Shown: positions 25,647-34,834, counted from the first letter of the stretch. The stretch: DNA of 64,000 nt from Streptomyces fradiae (GCF_041270065.1 NZ_CP065958.1:5456001-5520000); one strand, 5' to 3'. Numbers and translations: made by a program. Notes: generated from the letters alone by a model not told the origin.

Positions 25647-27043
25647 GCCGCGTCCTCCGCGATCGGGGCGATCACACCCGTGTCCGCCATGTCCGGGCGC
25701 GGCGCCCGCGCCGAGTCCGAGACCCGCACGAGCAGCGCCACGATCACCCAGTTGGTGACGACGGACGAGCCGCCCTGCGCGAGGAACGGCATCGCCATGC
25801 CGGTCAGCGGGATCAGCCCCATCACCCCGCCCGCGATGACGAAGACCTGCAGCGCCAGGATCGAGGCCAGGCCGACGGACAGCAGCCGCCCGAAGGGGTC
25901 GCGCAGCGCGAGCCCCGCCCGGTAGCCGCGGGCGACGAGCAGCGCGTACAGCAGGAAGAGCGCGGTGAGGCCGACCAGGCCGAGCTCCTCGCCCGCCGTC
26001 GCCAGGATGAAGTCCGACTTGGCGGCGAAGCCGATGAGCACCGAGTGCCCGAGGCCCAGACCCGTGCCCAGCATCCCGCCCGCCGCGAACGCGAACAGCG
26101 ACTGCGCCAGCTGCCCCGGCCCGTCGCCCGCGCGGATCGAGGCGAAGGGGTCCAGCCAGTCCTGCACCCTGCTGTGCACATGCGGTTCGAGCGAGCCGAC
26201 CAGGAAGGCGCCGGCCGCGGCGAGCAGCAGCCCGACCGCGATCCAGCCGGTGCGGCCGGTCGCCACGTACAGCATGATCACGAAGAGGCCGAAGAACAGC
26301 AGCGAGGTCCCCAGGTCCCGTTCCAGGACGAGGACGCAGACGCTCAGGCCCCAGATCGCCACGATCGGGCCGAGCACCCGGCCGGTCGGGAATTGCAGCC
26401 GCCAGATCTTCCGCCCGGTGTAGGCGAGCGCGTTGCGGTTGGCGGCCAGGTAGGCGGCGAAGAACACCGCCAGCAGGATCTTGGCGAACTCGCCCGGCTG
26501 GAAGGACAGTCCGCCGATCCGGATCCAGATCTTCGCCCCGTTCACGGCGGGGAAGAAGATGGGCAGGATCATCAGCGCGAGGGCGGCGGTGACGGAGAGA
26601 TAGGCGTAGCGCTGCAGCACCCGGTGGTCCTGGATCACCAGCACCACCACGATGAAGAGTCCGACCCCGACGGTCGACCAGACCAGCTGGGTGGGCGCGG
26701 CGATGTCGGCCGCCGACTCCAGGTCGAGCCGGTAGATCAGCACCAGACCGAACCCGTTGAGCAGCACCGCGATCGGCAGCAGCAAGGGATCGGCGTACGG
26801 GGCGCGCAGCCGTACGGCGAGATGCGCGAGGAGCGCGAGCGTGCCGAGCCCGGCACCGTAACGGGCGGCGTCCGGCGGTACGGCTCCGTTGCGGGCGAGC
26901 CCGACCTCCGCGTACCCCAGGACCGAGATCAGGACCGCGCCGACCAGCAGCGAGAACTCCACACCGCGCCGCTTCGGGACCCGGACCCCGGGCGGGGGCG
27001 CGTCCCTGATGTCCTTCGCGTCCGTCGGCGGCGGTGCGGTCAT
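25643..27043 (-). CDS. FtsW/RodA/SpoVE family lipid II polymerase
   Basis: This SEDS-family glycosyltransferase is 466 aa. It has a short cytoplasmic N-terminus and about ten to twelve hydrophobic segments. The hallmark late region is present: 'NWVIVALLVRVSDSARAP' follows 'GLIPLTGMAMPFLAQGGSS', which matches the conserved G-(L/I)-x-P-x-T-G-(L/M) and FxSxGGSS-like signatures. An upstream TTG (27,052) is possible, but ATG 27,043 fits better. It forms an operon with the coupled PBP2 gene. The sensor-kinase gene ends 86 bp upstream in the same direction and may be co-transcribed. The protein should polymerise lipid II into glycan strands at the membrane. Confidence 0.93.
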   Translation of the reverse strand: MTAPPPTDAKDIRDAPPPGVRVPKRRGVEFSLLVGAVLISVLGYAEVGLARNGAVPPDAARYGAGLGTLALLAHLAVRLRAPYADPLLLPIAVLLNGFGLVLIYRLDLESAADIAAPTQLVWSTVGVGLFIVVVLVIQDHRVLQRYAYLSVTAALALMILPIFFPAVNGAKIWIRIGGLSFQPGEFAKILLAVFFAAYLAANRNALAYTGRKIWRLQFPTGRVLGPIVAIWGLSVCVLVLERDLGTSLLFFGLFVIMLYVATGRTGWIAVGLLLAAAGAFLVGSLEPHVHSRVQDWLDPFASIRAGDGPGQLAQSLFAFAAGGMLGTGLGLGHSVLIGFAAKSDFILATAGEELGLVGLTALFLLYALLVARGYRAGLALRDPFGRLLSVGLASILALQVFVIAGGVMGLIPLTGMAMPFLAQGGSSVVTNWVIVALLVRVSDSARAPRPDMADTGVIAPIAEDAA

Positions 27044-27129
27044 GGACCGCAACGTAGCAAGCAGTAAGCCTTATGTCCCTTTTGTGTGACGGTGTGCCGC
27101 GGTGTGCCGCGTTCGGGGCGTCCGGGGCG

Positions 27130-28530
27130 TTACGCCTTCGCCGGGTCCTCGGGGGCCTCGGGCTCCTCCGGGTCCTCCTGCTCCTCCGGCCCCTCGTCGT
27201 CCGGCTCCGCGAGGCGTACGTACTCCGGCAGCGTCAGCCGCGCCACCGCACCGCCGCCCTCGTCGTCCTCCGGCGCGTTGGCGAACACCAGCTCCGCGCC
27301 GATCACCTCCGCCTGCCCGACCGCGATGGTGAGCCCGAGCCCGTGGCCCTTGCCGCCGCTCTCGGTGCGGAACCGCTGCGGGCCGGCCGCGAGCAGATAG
27401 TCCGGAAAGCCCGCGCCGTGGTCCCGCACCGTCACCACCGGCCCGTCCACCGACAGGACCACCGGCGCCGCGCCGTGCCGGTGCGCGTTCGCGACCAGAT
27501 TGCCGAGCACCCGCTCCAGACGCCGCTTGTCCGTCTCCACGGTCGCGTCCCGCACCATCCGCACCTCGGTCACGGTGCCCGAGGTGCTCGCGGCGGCGCG
27601 CACCACCCGCTCGGCCAGCGGCCCGAGGTCGTGCACGGCCAGGTCGACCCGCTCGGTGCCCGCGTCGAGCCGCGAGATCTCGAGCAGGTCCTCGGTCAGC
27701 GCCCGCATCGTCCGCACCCGGTCCCGTACCAGCTCCGACGGCCGTCCCTCCGGCAGCAGTTCGGCCGCCGCGGACAGCCCGGTCAGCGGGGTGCGCAGCT
27801 CATGCGCCACGTCCGCCGTGAAGCGCTGCTCGCTCTGCAGCTTGCGCTGGAGCGAGGAGGCCATCGTGTCGAGCGCCCCGGAGACCGTGGCCACCTCGTC
27901 GAGGGGGCGGGAAGGGTCCTTGGTACGGGGGTCGTTGACGCGCGCGTCCAGGTCGCCGGCGCTGATCCGGCGCGCCACCGTCGCGGTCGCGTGCAGCCGC
28001 CGGGTGACCCGGGTGACGGCGAACGCCCCGACGAGCAGGGTGGCCCCGATGGCGAGCACCGACGAGCCGAGGATCGAACGGTCGAGCCGGTCGATCGTCG
28101 CCGCGCTCTGCGTGTAGTCGATGCGTACGGCCAGGGCGCGCCCGTCCGCCGGACCCGCCGCCCACATCGTCGGGCGCCCCTCGAAATCCGCCACCATCGT
28201 GCCCCGCTCGCCGCCCGCCGCGAGCGCCCGCAGCGAGGCGGGCAGGCCCGCCGGGTCCACCCCGGCGAACCGGGGCAGCGGCTCGCCCGACTCGTACAGC
28301 CGGCCGACCTCGTCGAGCCGGGCCAGCGCCTTGTCCCGGGAGTCCCGCACGGTCTGCCCGGCCACCGACACGTGCACGAGCACGCCGAGCAGCGCCGCGA
28401 GCGCGCAGCACATCACGGCGATGAAGACGGCGGCCTTGAAGGTGAGCGTCGCCGTCCAGGCGGGCTGCCGCGGCATCCGACGCCGGGCGCCGCCGCTCCC
28501 GGCTGCGCCGGCGCCCGGGGCCCGGCTCAC
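27130..28530 (-). CDS. Membrane sensor histidine kinase, no adjacent response regulator
   Basis: The protein is 466 aa. A transmembrane segment (about 33-58) is followed by an extracellular sensor region, a second membrane segment (about 155-175), a HAMP region (VARRISAGDLDARVND) and the kinase core. The H box is DVAHELRTPLTGL. The N box is NLVANAHRHG and the ATPase G motifs are DHGAGFP and GHGLGL. The C-terminus is an unusual Glu/Pro/Asp tail (EEQEDPEEPEAPEDPAKA). The GTG start overlaps the lipoprotein stop (GTGA). Such kinase-lipoprotein pairs recall CseC/CseA of the SigE envelope-stress system, but no response regulator lies beside it here. Envelope sensing is therefore inferred from the cluster, and the partner is unknown. 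Confidence 0.9.
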   Translation of the reverse strand: MSRAPGAGAAGSGGARRRMPRQPAWTATLTFKAAVFIAVMCCALAALLGVLVHVSVAGQTVRDSRDKALARLDEVGRLYESGEPLPRFAGVDPAGLPASLRALAAGGERGTMVADFEGRPTMWAAGPADGRALAVRIDYTQSAATIDRLDRSILGSSVLAIGATLLVGAFAVTRVTRRLHATATVARRISAGDLDARVNDPRTKDPSRPLDEVATVSGALDTMASSLQRKLQSEQRFTADVAHELRTPLTGLSAAAELLPEGRPSELVRDRVRTMRALTEDLLEISRLDAGTERVDLAVHDLGPLAERVVRAAASTSGTVTEVRMVRDATVETDKRRLERVLGNLVANAHRHGAAPVVLSVDGPVVTVRDHGAGFPDYLLAAGPQRFRTESGGKGHGLGLTIAVGQAEVIGAELVFANAPEDDEGGGAVARLTLPEYVRLAEPDDEGPEEQEDPEEPEAPEDPAKA

Positions 28531-29426
28531 GGGCCGCCCTCGGAGGCGTCGGGCGCGAGGTCCGCGGTGGGCCCGGGCGAGGGGCTGCCGGAGGCCCCCG
28601 GCGGAGGTACGGCGCGGGGGGCCGGGGACGCGGTGGGGCTGACGAGGTCCGGTGCGGGGACGGTCGAGGCGCCGGGGCCGCGCGGTTTGACGCGGACGAT
28701 CTCGTCACGGGCCGGCAGCATCGTGCGCTGCTGCTCGTCCCAGGACCAGGCGGTCCGGTACTCGTAGCCCGGGATCCCGGCCGAGCTCGCCCGTACGATC
28801 AGGTCCCGGCCGGCCAGCTCGATGCTCACCACCTGGTCGACCGTGGACATGATCCGGGTCAGCCCGTCGTTCTCGGCGAGATAGACGCGCAGGCCGAGCT
28901 GCTGGTCGGGCATGCGAATGCCGATGATCAGTTCGTCCCGCCCGTTGCCGGTGAGGTCGCGGTAGTACGGGGTGAGGAGGGGGCAGTTCTTACGGGCGGC
29001 GCTGTCGGGGCTGTCGGCCGGGGTGGTGGTGCCGGTGGTGCCTCTGGTGCCGGCGGGGCACTTCTCGATGGCCCGTACGGTCTCCTCGTACAGCCCGTCC
29101 TGCCCGGACCGCGCGTCCTCGTGCCCGCGCACCTCGGCCTGGACGACGGCGACCGGGTCGACCGAGCGCACGTCGTTGTCCCGGACCTCGATGCCGGGGA
29201 CCCGCTCCGTGGTGTTCTCGCCGTAGTCGATCGGCGGATTGGTCGCGGGCGGCAGATCCGGCCAGAGCCGCACCGGCCCGACGGCGCCGGGCGCGCGCCC
29301 CGCGCTCTGCAGCTCGCCCTGCCCGCCGCAGCCGGCGAGCAGCACGCCGAGCAACGCGGTGAGGGCGAGCACGCCGACGGCACCGCCCGCGGCGGTGATG
29401 ACGGCGATCGGCCGCCGGCGGCGCAT
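28527..29426 (-). CDS. Lipoprotein coupled to the sensor kinase
   Basis: The protein is 299 aa from ATG 29,426. A GTG 6 nt further upstream is possible but sits only 4 nt from the AGGAG ribosome-binding site. The signal sequence ends in a lipobox (GVLLAGC, then GGQGE), so the protein is predicted to be lipid-anchored outside the membrane. The central part includes 'YYRDLTGNGRDELIIGIRM', an FG-GAP-like motif, and a CseA-like layout. The C-terminal tail is rich in Pro, Ala and Ser. The stop overlaps the kinase start, so the two are almost certainly made together, and the lipoprotein probably tunes the sensor's response. That last point is inference by analogy with CseA/CseC. Confidence 0.85.
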   Translation of the reverse strand: MRRRRPIAVITAAGGAVGVLALTALLGVLLAGCGGQGELQSAGRAPGAVGPVRLWPDLPPATNPPIDYGENTTERVPGIEVRDNDVRSVDPVAVVQAEVRGHEDARSGQDGLYEETVRAIEKCPAGTRGTTGTTTPADSPDSAARKNCPLLTPYYRDLTGNGRDELIIGIRMPDQQLGLRVYLAENDGLTRIMSTVDQVVSIELAGRDLIVRASSAGIPGYEYRTAWSWDEQQRTMLPARDEIVRVKPRGPGASTVPAPDLVSPTASPAPRAVPPPGASGSPSPGPTADLAPDASEGGP

Positions 29427-29469
29427 TCCCACGCTGCTCCTGTGTGTGTCCGGTGCTACGTCACCACCG

Positions 29470-30147
29470 CTACTTCACCAGGTCGGCGAAGAGGATGATG
29501 TTGTCGGTGCGGTGACCGTCCCGTACGGGTCCGCCGCAGGTGATGAGGCGCAGCTCGGGACGCTCGGTCTTCCCGTAGACCTTATTCGTAGGGAAGTCCT
29601 TTTTGTCTACTTGCTGGATCTCCCGGACCGCGAACCGGGCCGTCGAGCCGTCCGCCCGACCCACCTCGATGAGGTCCCCGGTCCGCACGCCGGCGACGTC
29701 GCGCAGGAGGGCCGGGCCGCGCGCCGTGTCGTAGTGCGCGACCAGCACCGCGGCCCCGCGCTCGCCCGGTGTCACGCTCCCGGTGTACCAGCCCGGCTGC
29801 TCCGCCTGCTCCTCCGACGGCACCTGCATCTCCCGATCCGCGTCGAGCCCGAGCCGCAGCACCGGCCCGGCGTCCACCCCCGCAGACGGTACGACCAGGC
29901 GGGTCGGTTCCGAGGCCGCCATGGGTGGAGCGGCCTTGTCGCGCCCGGCCGGCGCCACCGTCACATTCCGTACGACCACGTCGGGCGCCGTAGCCGTAGC
30001 CGTAGCCGTAGTCGTATGCGTTCCAGCCCCTGCCGCGCCCCCGCAGGCGAGCAGCCCGCCGCCGACGGCCAGCGCGAGCGCGCCCCCGGCGAGGGCGGCG
30101 CGGCGGCGGGCGGGGCGGGACGGGGGCGCGGTGCGGGCGCGGGGCAT
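29470..30147 (-). CDS. Class F-like sortase
   Basis: The protein is 225 aa. An N-terminal hydrophobic signal anchor (about 18-42) precedes a Thr/Ala-rich linker encoded by a (GCCGTA)n tract near 29,990-30,010. The sortase domain carries the catalytic His (VLVAHYDTARGP), Cys (LRLITCGG) and Arg (GHRTDNIILF) in the usual order. The length and the single short domain fit the actinobacterial class E/F group and not class A or B. No LPxTG-type substrate gene lies next to it. The lipoprotein gene follows 43 bp downstream, so co-expression with the envelope cluster is likely. It would attach proteins to peptidoglycan, though the natural substrates of class F enzymes are poorly known. Confidence 0.9.
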   Translation of the reverse strand: MPRARTAPPSRPARRRAALAGGALALAVGGGLLACGGAAGAGTHTTTATATATAPDVVVRNVTVAPAGRDKAAPPMAASEPTRLVVPSAGVDAGPVLRLGLDADREMQVPSEEQAEQPGWYTGSVTPGERGAAVLVAHYDTARGPALLRDVAGVRTGDLIEVGRADGSTARFAVREIQQVDKKDFPTNKVYGKTERPELRLITCGGPVRDGHRTDNIILFADLVK

Positions 30148-30285
30148 GACGGACTCCGATCCGGGCGGCTGGGCTGGTCGCGACTGCCGACTGCTGACTG
30201 CCGACTAGTGACTGCTGACCGGATACGAAGGTAAATGTCCGATTTTGCGATTGTGTAACAGTGGGCCGACGGTGAGCACTCGGCT

Positions 30286-32403
30286 TCACACCGCGCGGCG
30301 CTCCAGCTGCGACAGGGCCGCCCGGCACAAGGTCAGGAGCTTCTCGTCGTCGTGCACGTCGTGCGAGCCCGCGCCGTCCTCGCGTGCGTTGTGGCGCCGC
30401 CGCCGGGACAGCTCCGCGCGGATCGCGGGCTCCGCGCCCGCCGCCGCCGGACCCATCTCCGCCAGGCACTCCGCCACGGCCACCCGGGTGTGACGGTTCT
30501 CCTCCCAGGCCGCGAGCAGCACCGGCAGGGTGTCCACGGAGTCGCCCGTCACCCGCCACAGCGCCGCCGCCGATCGCACCCGCACCCACAGCTCCCGCGC
30601 GCCGAGCCCGGCCCGCAGGGCCGGCGCCGTCCGTGCCGCCGCCGGGCCGATGGCGCCCAGGGAGAGGGCCGCCGCACACCACTCTTCGCCCGAGGTGCCC
30701 GGCCGCAGCCACTGGTCGAGGGTGTCGAGCGCCTCGTCCAGCGAACCGTCGAGCGCCCACACCGCGCGCGCCGCCATCGCCGAGACCGCCGCCGACGGCG
30801 AGGCGAGCAGCCGCCGCGCGTCCGGCAGCGCCTCCCGGGCCGCCGGGCCGAACGCCGTCAGCGTGCGCAGACACGCCTCGTGCACCCAGTCCCGCCGGTT
30901 CGCGGGCGCCCCGCGCAGGACGCGCAGCACCTCCGGCAGCGCCTGCGCGCCCCGTACCGACCCCAGCGCGAACAGCAGCGGCGCCGCCCGGTCGTACAGC
31001 AGGTCGTCGAGCTCCACCTCGGCGAGCCGGCGCCGCAGTACGGGGGCGAGCGGCAGGGCCGCCGGGCCCAGCGCGTCCACCGCGTACAGCAGCTCCCGCC
31101 GCACCTCGCGCTCCTCCTCCAGGGCGCGGGCGAGCAGCGGGATCGCCCGCGAGTCGCCCGACCGGGCGAGCGCGAGCAGCGCGCCGCCCCGGCCGGCCCG
31201 CGCGCCAGGCCCCCGGTTCACCCCGGTCGCGCCTGTCGCCCCGGTCGGCCCGCTCGCCCCGGCCGTCAACCGGGCGGCGAGCGCGTCGGCCGAGGGCGCG
31301 GCCAGCTCGAAGAGGCGCTCAAGGAACGACGTGGCCGCCTCGCGCAGCCGCGGCTCCGGGTCGCCCAGCTGCGCCCCGACGAGCCGCACCACCTCGTCGT
31401 ACCGCCCGCGCCACACTCGTATCAGACCGCCACACAGCCAGATGGCGTCCGAACGCTGCCCCCAGTCGGGGCTGCGCAGCTGGGCCAGGATGAGCGCGAT
31501 GCGGTCGTCGACCCGGTCGTCGAGGGCGGTGTGCAGGGTGCGGAGGAGCTCCTCGGTCCAGGGGGTGGGGCGGCCCGTCGAGTGTTCTTCGAGGAGTTCG
31601 CGGACCTGCCCGACGAGGGTGGGGGCGGCGGCCGTACGGGCCGGTTCCGCGGGGACGTCGGCGGGCGCCGTGCGCACCTCGTCGAGCAGCACCGTCACCC
31701 GCTCCACCACGTCGTACGGGATCTCGGCGGGCGCCACCCGGGCGAGCTGCGCGAGCGCGGCGAGCCGCAGACCCGGCGCCTGCGCGACCCGCGACAGCCA
31801 GTCCAGCCACTCCACTGTCTCGGCGCGCAGCGACTCGTGCCGCAGCGCGATCCGCCCGAGGGCGGCGACGAGCGCGAGCCGTACCTCCGTGTCCCGCTCG
31901 ATCGTCAGCCGCTCACGGAGCAGTTCGAGTACGTGGACGGGGTCGCCGTGCAGCGAGGCGAGCGCGCACGGCGCCGCGAGCCGCACCTCGGGGTCGGGGT
32001 CGTGGACCAGGCCGAGGAAGACGTCGGCGCCGGCGGCGACGGCGGCAGCGGCCATCGCGTAGTTCGCCGCCGGGGTGAACTCGGCGTCGTCCGGGTCGAG
32101 TTCGTCCAGCTCCTCGTCGCCGCAGAGGTCGATGCCGCCGATGCTGGTGAGCAACTCCACGATGCCGCCCCGGTCCTGGACCGTGGGGTCGGCGACGAGT
32201 TCGAGGAGGAAGGGGATGCAGGCGAGGGTCGAGTCGTAGACGTCGCCCTGGTGGTGGACGGCTCCGTACATGCCGTCGAGGGCGTTCTCGCGCTCGGCGG
32301 GATCCGCGGAGGCGAGCCCCCGCAGCAGCTCCGGCACATCGTCGGCGGGGCCGTAGGCATGGCCCAGCGAGGCCCAGTCGACCTCCTCGATCCCCGTCAG
32401 CAT
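30286..32403 (-). CDS. HEAT-repeat protein
   Basis: The protein is 705 aa from ATG 32,403 (MLTGIEEVDWASLGHAYG). The frame extends further upstream, but that part is Cys-rich and unlikely. The whole length is alpha-helical repeats of HEAT/PBS type, such as 'DPEVRLAAPCALASLHGD', 'GLRLAALAQLARVAPAEI' and 'ELWVRVRSAAALWRVTGDS'. These build a curved protein-binding solenoid. There is no signal peptide or catalytic motif, so it is probably cytoplasmic. It is downstream of the ligase gene in the same direction across a 322-bp gap. Function is unknown. Confidence 0.85.
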   Translation of the reverse strand: MLTGIEEVDWASLGHAYGPADDVPELLRGLASADPAERENALDGMYGAVHHQGDVYDSTLACIPFLLELVADPTVQDRGGIVELLTSIGGIDLCGDEELDELDPDDAEFTPAANYAMAAAAVAAGADVFLGLVHDPDPEVRLAAPCALASLHGDPVHVLELLRERLTIERDTEVRLALVAALGRIALRHESLRAETVEWLDWLSRVAQAPGLRLAALAQLARVAPAEIPYDVVERVTVLLDEVRTAPADVPAEPARTAAAPTLVGQVRELLEEHSTGRPTPWTEELLRTLHTALDDRVDDRIALILAQLRSPDWGQRSDAIWLCGGLIRVWRGRYDEVVRLVGAQLGDPEPRLREAATSFLERLFELAAPSADALAARLTAGASGPTGATGATGVNRGPGARAGRGGALLALARSGDSRAIPLLARALEEEREVRRELLYAVDALGPAALPLAPVLRRRLAEVELDDLLYDRAAPLLFALGSVRGAQALPEVLRVLRGAPANRRDWVHEACLRTLTAFGPAAREALPDARRLLASPSAAVSAMAARAVWALDGSLDEALDTLDQWLRPGTSGEEWCAAALSLGAIGPAAARTAPALRAGLGARELWVRVRSAAALWRVTGDSVDTLPVLLAAWEENRHTRVAVAECLAEMGPAAAGAEPAIRAELSRRRRHNAREDGAGSHDVHDDEKLLTLCRAALSQLERRAV

Positions 32404-32725
32404 GCAGGCCGCCGCCTTCCCCGTGAGCGCTGTACCAGGCAGCAAGTGTGCACCAACGCACCCCGCACAAGGCCCCACCGGCCGGACGCGGTCCCGCGAG
32501 CCCGGTGCGGCCGCTCGCTTTGCGCCATCCGCAGGTCCGCCGGGAGCCCCGGCGGACCCCCGCCCGGCCGTTCCGGAGCCCCCGCGCGCCCCCTTCCCCG
32601 GCCTCCCGGCCCGCCCCGCGCCCGCTGGACATGCGCACTTGTGCGCCGGAGTGCGCCCCGGGCGCCCCGCGACCCCCGTCCGGGGACTTTGTCCTGAACG
32701 GAACGGAGCAGAGCGGCCGCCGGGT
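32404..32725. other. Gap between HEAT-repeat gene and DNA ligase gene
   Basis: About 320 bp with no convincing gene, very rich in CCG/CGC. I see no clear terminator or operator. It should hold the promoter of the HEAT-repeat gene. Confidence 0.4.
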
Positions 32726-34753
32726 TCAGGCCAGGGGGCGCGGTTTCGGTGGCCGGGGGAGGGGTGGTCGGGTCAGGGGGTGTGGGGGGCGGGGTTGGGG
32801 TCCGGGTCCGGGGTTGGGGCTGGGGTCCGGGTCAGGGGGACCCGAGTCTGAGCCGGCGCCCGGGGCGGAGTCCGGGGCGGCGTCCCGGTCGAGACCGGGG
32901 GCGGCCTCGGGATCGGGATCCGCGGCGGGGTCCGGATGGGGGTTGGCGCCCGGAGGACCCGAGCCCGAGTCTGTGCCCGGGTCTGTGCCCGGGGCCGGGG
33001 CGGCCTCCGGGTCGGCGTCCGGGGGACCCGAGTCCGAGTCGGGGTCCGGGGCTGTGTCCGGGTCGGGGTCAGGATCCGGGTGCCGGTCCGGGGCGGGGCC
33101 GGGGGCGGCCTCGGGATCGGGGTTCCCGGCGGGGTCGCGGTACGGGTTCGGGTCGGGGGCGGAGTCCGGGTGACCCGAGTCCGAGTCGGCGCCCGGAGCA
33201 GTGTCCGGGCCTGTGTCCGGGTCGGCGTCCGGGTCCAAGGGGTCGAGGTCGGGCCAGGGTTCCGTCTCCCGTACGCGGATGAAGCGGGCGGTGTCCTGGC
33301 GGCCGGCGATGACGCGCAGCTCGACCGTCACGGGCGCGGCCAGGGGCCGTACCGGCCCGTGCTCGGGATGCTCGACCGGATCGGCGGCGACCCCGGCCTC
33401 GGCCGCCGGCCCGGCGACCTCGTGCGCCTGCTGTCCGGTGAGCCGCGGCGCCGTCCGCAACTCGCGCCCGTCGGGCAGCCGGACGAGCAGCGCGTGCGGC
33501 CGGCCGGGCGGCCCGAAGAGCCCGACGAGCCGGGCGTCGACGGTGTCCGAGTGCCGGACCTTGCGCCAGGCCCAGGTGCCGCCCGGCCGGTACGCAGAGT
33601 TCCAGGCCTTCGCCACCACCCCCTCGACCCCGGCCGCGCGCAGCGCGTCGAACCAGTCGCGGGCGGTCGCCTCGTCCTCGGTGGCGAGCACCCGCTGGAG
33701 CGGCGGCCCGGTGTCGGCAAGGGCGGCGCCGAGCAGTTCCCAGCGTTCTCGCAGCGGCCGGGCGCGCAGGTCGTGGCCGGGGAGGGCGAGCAGGTCGAAG
33801 GCGATGTACGAGACGGGGATGCCGGCCCGCTCACGGTCCCGGTGCGAGCGCAGCAGGTCGGTGAAGCTCAGCCGCCCGTCGCGGTACGCGCACAGCTCGC
33901 CGTCCAGGACGATCCCGGGTGGCAACCGCTCGCCCAGATAGGCGGCGATCCCGGGGAACTCCGGCGCCAGGTCGCGCCGGGCCCGGGACTGCAGGAACAC
34001 CTGCCCGCCGTCGAGCACGAACGCGAGGGCGCGGAAACCGTCGAGCTTGAGGGAGTACTGGTACCCGCCCGGAACCTCGCCCTGCCGGGGCAGCACGTCG
34101 GCGGCGCGCGGCCGCATGACGTCGACCGGCGGCCGAAGAACAACGTCGGGGCCGGATCCCGGAGTTGGGCCAGGGCCCGGGTCAGGGTCCGCGGCGGAGC
34201 CTGTGGCTCTCGGGCCGGGGTTGGGGTCAGGTTCGGGGTCCGGAGTCGGGTCAGGGCCAGAGGCGGAGTCTGCGGCGGAGCCTGCGGCCTCCGGGCCGGA
34301 TCCGGCGGCACGGCCCGGGTTTGACCCAGGGCCGAGGCCAGGTTCGGGGTCGGGAGTCGGGGCAGGGGCCGAGGCGGGGCCTGCCCCGCCCGGGTTCGGC
34401 CCGGGGCTGGGTTCGGGGTCCGGGCCAGGGGCCCGGGCGGTGCCGGCCTCGGCCGTGGGGCCGCGGGCAGGGGCTCGGCCCGGATCGCGGTCCGGGTACG
34501 GCTGAGGGCCCGGCCCCCACCCCGTACCGCCACCTGCAACTGGACCCGTACCCGCGCCCGTACCCACATCCGCACCGGCACCGGCACCGGCACCGGCACC
34601 GGCACCGGCACCGGCACCGGCACCGGCACCGGCACCCGCCCCCGAACCCGGCCCGCGGCCCGCACCGGCACCCGCCCCCCCGGCCCGCGGCCCGCACCGG
34701 CACCCGCCCCCCCGAACCCGGCCCGCGGCCCGCACCGGCACCCGCCTCCGCAC
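32726..34753 (-). CDS. ATP-dependent DNA ligase with long low-complexity flanks (LigD-type ligase domain)
   Basis: The frame codes for 675 aa. The recognisable ligase is only the middle (nucleotides about 33,240-34,160). It has the adenylation motif KLDG (YQYSLKLDGFRALAF), 'VLDGELCAY', 'SYIAFDLLALPG', 'EGVVAKAWNSAYRPG', a 'WRKVRHSD' lysine motif and an OB-fold part ending near 'DTARFIRVRETEPW'. On both sides it runs into Asp-Pro, Glu-Pro and Gly-Ala repeats that look nothing like a normal ligase. The start is unsure: GTG 34,753 and GTG 34,567 both lie inside the repeats, and no closer start precedes the conserved 'RPPVDVM'. The frame is the same as the polymerase gene upstream, separated by one TGA and a poly-C tract. 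It should seal double-strand breaks with Ku and the polymerase domain. Confidence 0.8.
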   Translation of the reverse strand: MRRRVPVRAAGRVRGGGCRCGPRAGGAGAGAGRGPGSGAGAGAGAGAGAGAGAGAGAGAGADVGTGAGTGPVAGGGTGWGPGPQPYPDRDPGRAPARGPTAEAGTARAPGPDPEPSPGPNPGGAGPASAPAPTPDPEPGLGPGSNPGRAAGSGPEAAGSAADSASGPDPTPDPEPDPNPGPRATGSAADPDPGPGPTPGSGPDVVLRPPVDVMRPRAADVLPRQGEVPGGYQYSLKLDGFRALAFVLDGGQVFLQSRARRDLAPEFPGIAAYLGERLPPGIVLDGELCAYRDGRLSFTDLLRSHRDRERAGIPVSYIAFDLLALPGHDLRARPLRERWELLGAALADTGPPLQRVLATEDEATARDWFDALRAAGVEGVVAKAWNSAYRPGGTWAWRKVRHSDTVDARLVGLFGPPGRPHALLVRLPDGRELRTAPRLTGQQAHEVAGPAAEAGVAADPVEHPEHGPVRPLAAPVTVELRVIAGRQDTARFIRVRETEPWPDLDPLDPDADPDTGPDTAPGADSDSGHPDSAPDPNPYRDPAGNPDPEAAPGPAPDRHPDPDPDPDTAPDPDSDSGPPDADPEAAPAPGTDPGTDSGSGPPGANPHPDPAADPDPEAAPGLDRDAAPDSAPGAGSDSGPPDPDPSPNPGPGPQPRPPHPLTRPPLPRPPKPRPLA
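34573..34632. repeat. (CACCGG)10 microsatellite in the ligase 5' region
   Basis: There are ten perfect 6-bp units. In the ligase frame they encode Gly-Ala repeats, so changes in copy number would keep frame. Confidence 0.95.
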
Positions 34754-34760
34754 CCGCCCC
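34654..34760. repeat. Three imperfect repeats of about 38 bp upstream of the ligase
   Basis: The motif CGGCCCGCGGCCCGCACCGG followed by CACCCGCC occurs three times in a row with small length changes. Together with the neighbouring hexamers and the poly-C tract it makes about 250 bp of unstable sequence. Confidence 0.75.
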
Positions 34761-34764
34761 CCGG

Positions 34765-34823
34765 CCCCCCCCCCCCCCCCCCCCCCCCAACCCGAACCCG
34801 CCCCCCCCCCCCACCCCCCCCCC
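34765..34823. repeat. Poly-C tracts (24 C, 12 C, 10 C) between ligase and LigD polymerase genes
   Basis: There is an uninterrupted run of 24 C, then AACCCGAACCCG, then runs of 12 and 10 C split by one A. Such runs slip in replication and are also a common source of assembly error, so the lengths given may not be exact. Confidence 0.85.
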
Positions 34824-34834
34824 GCCCCCGCCGC

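Noticed and set aside
32448..33282. Plus-strand frames through 32.4-33.3 kb rich in Gly, Ser and Arg
   Set aside because: They are antisense to the ligase Asp-Pro tail or lie in the CCG-rich gap, with no recognisable domain.
34573..34760. CRISPR-like array in the ligase region
   Set aside because: Units are 6 bp or imperfect 38-bp repeats without unique spacers, and no cas gene is present.
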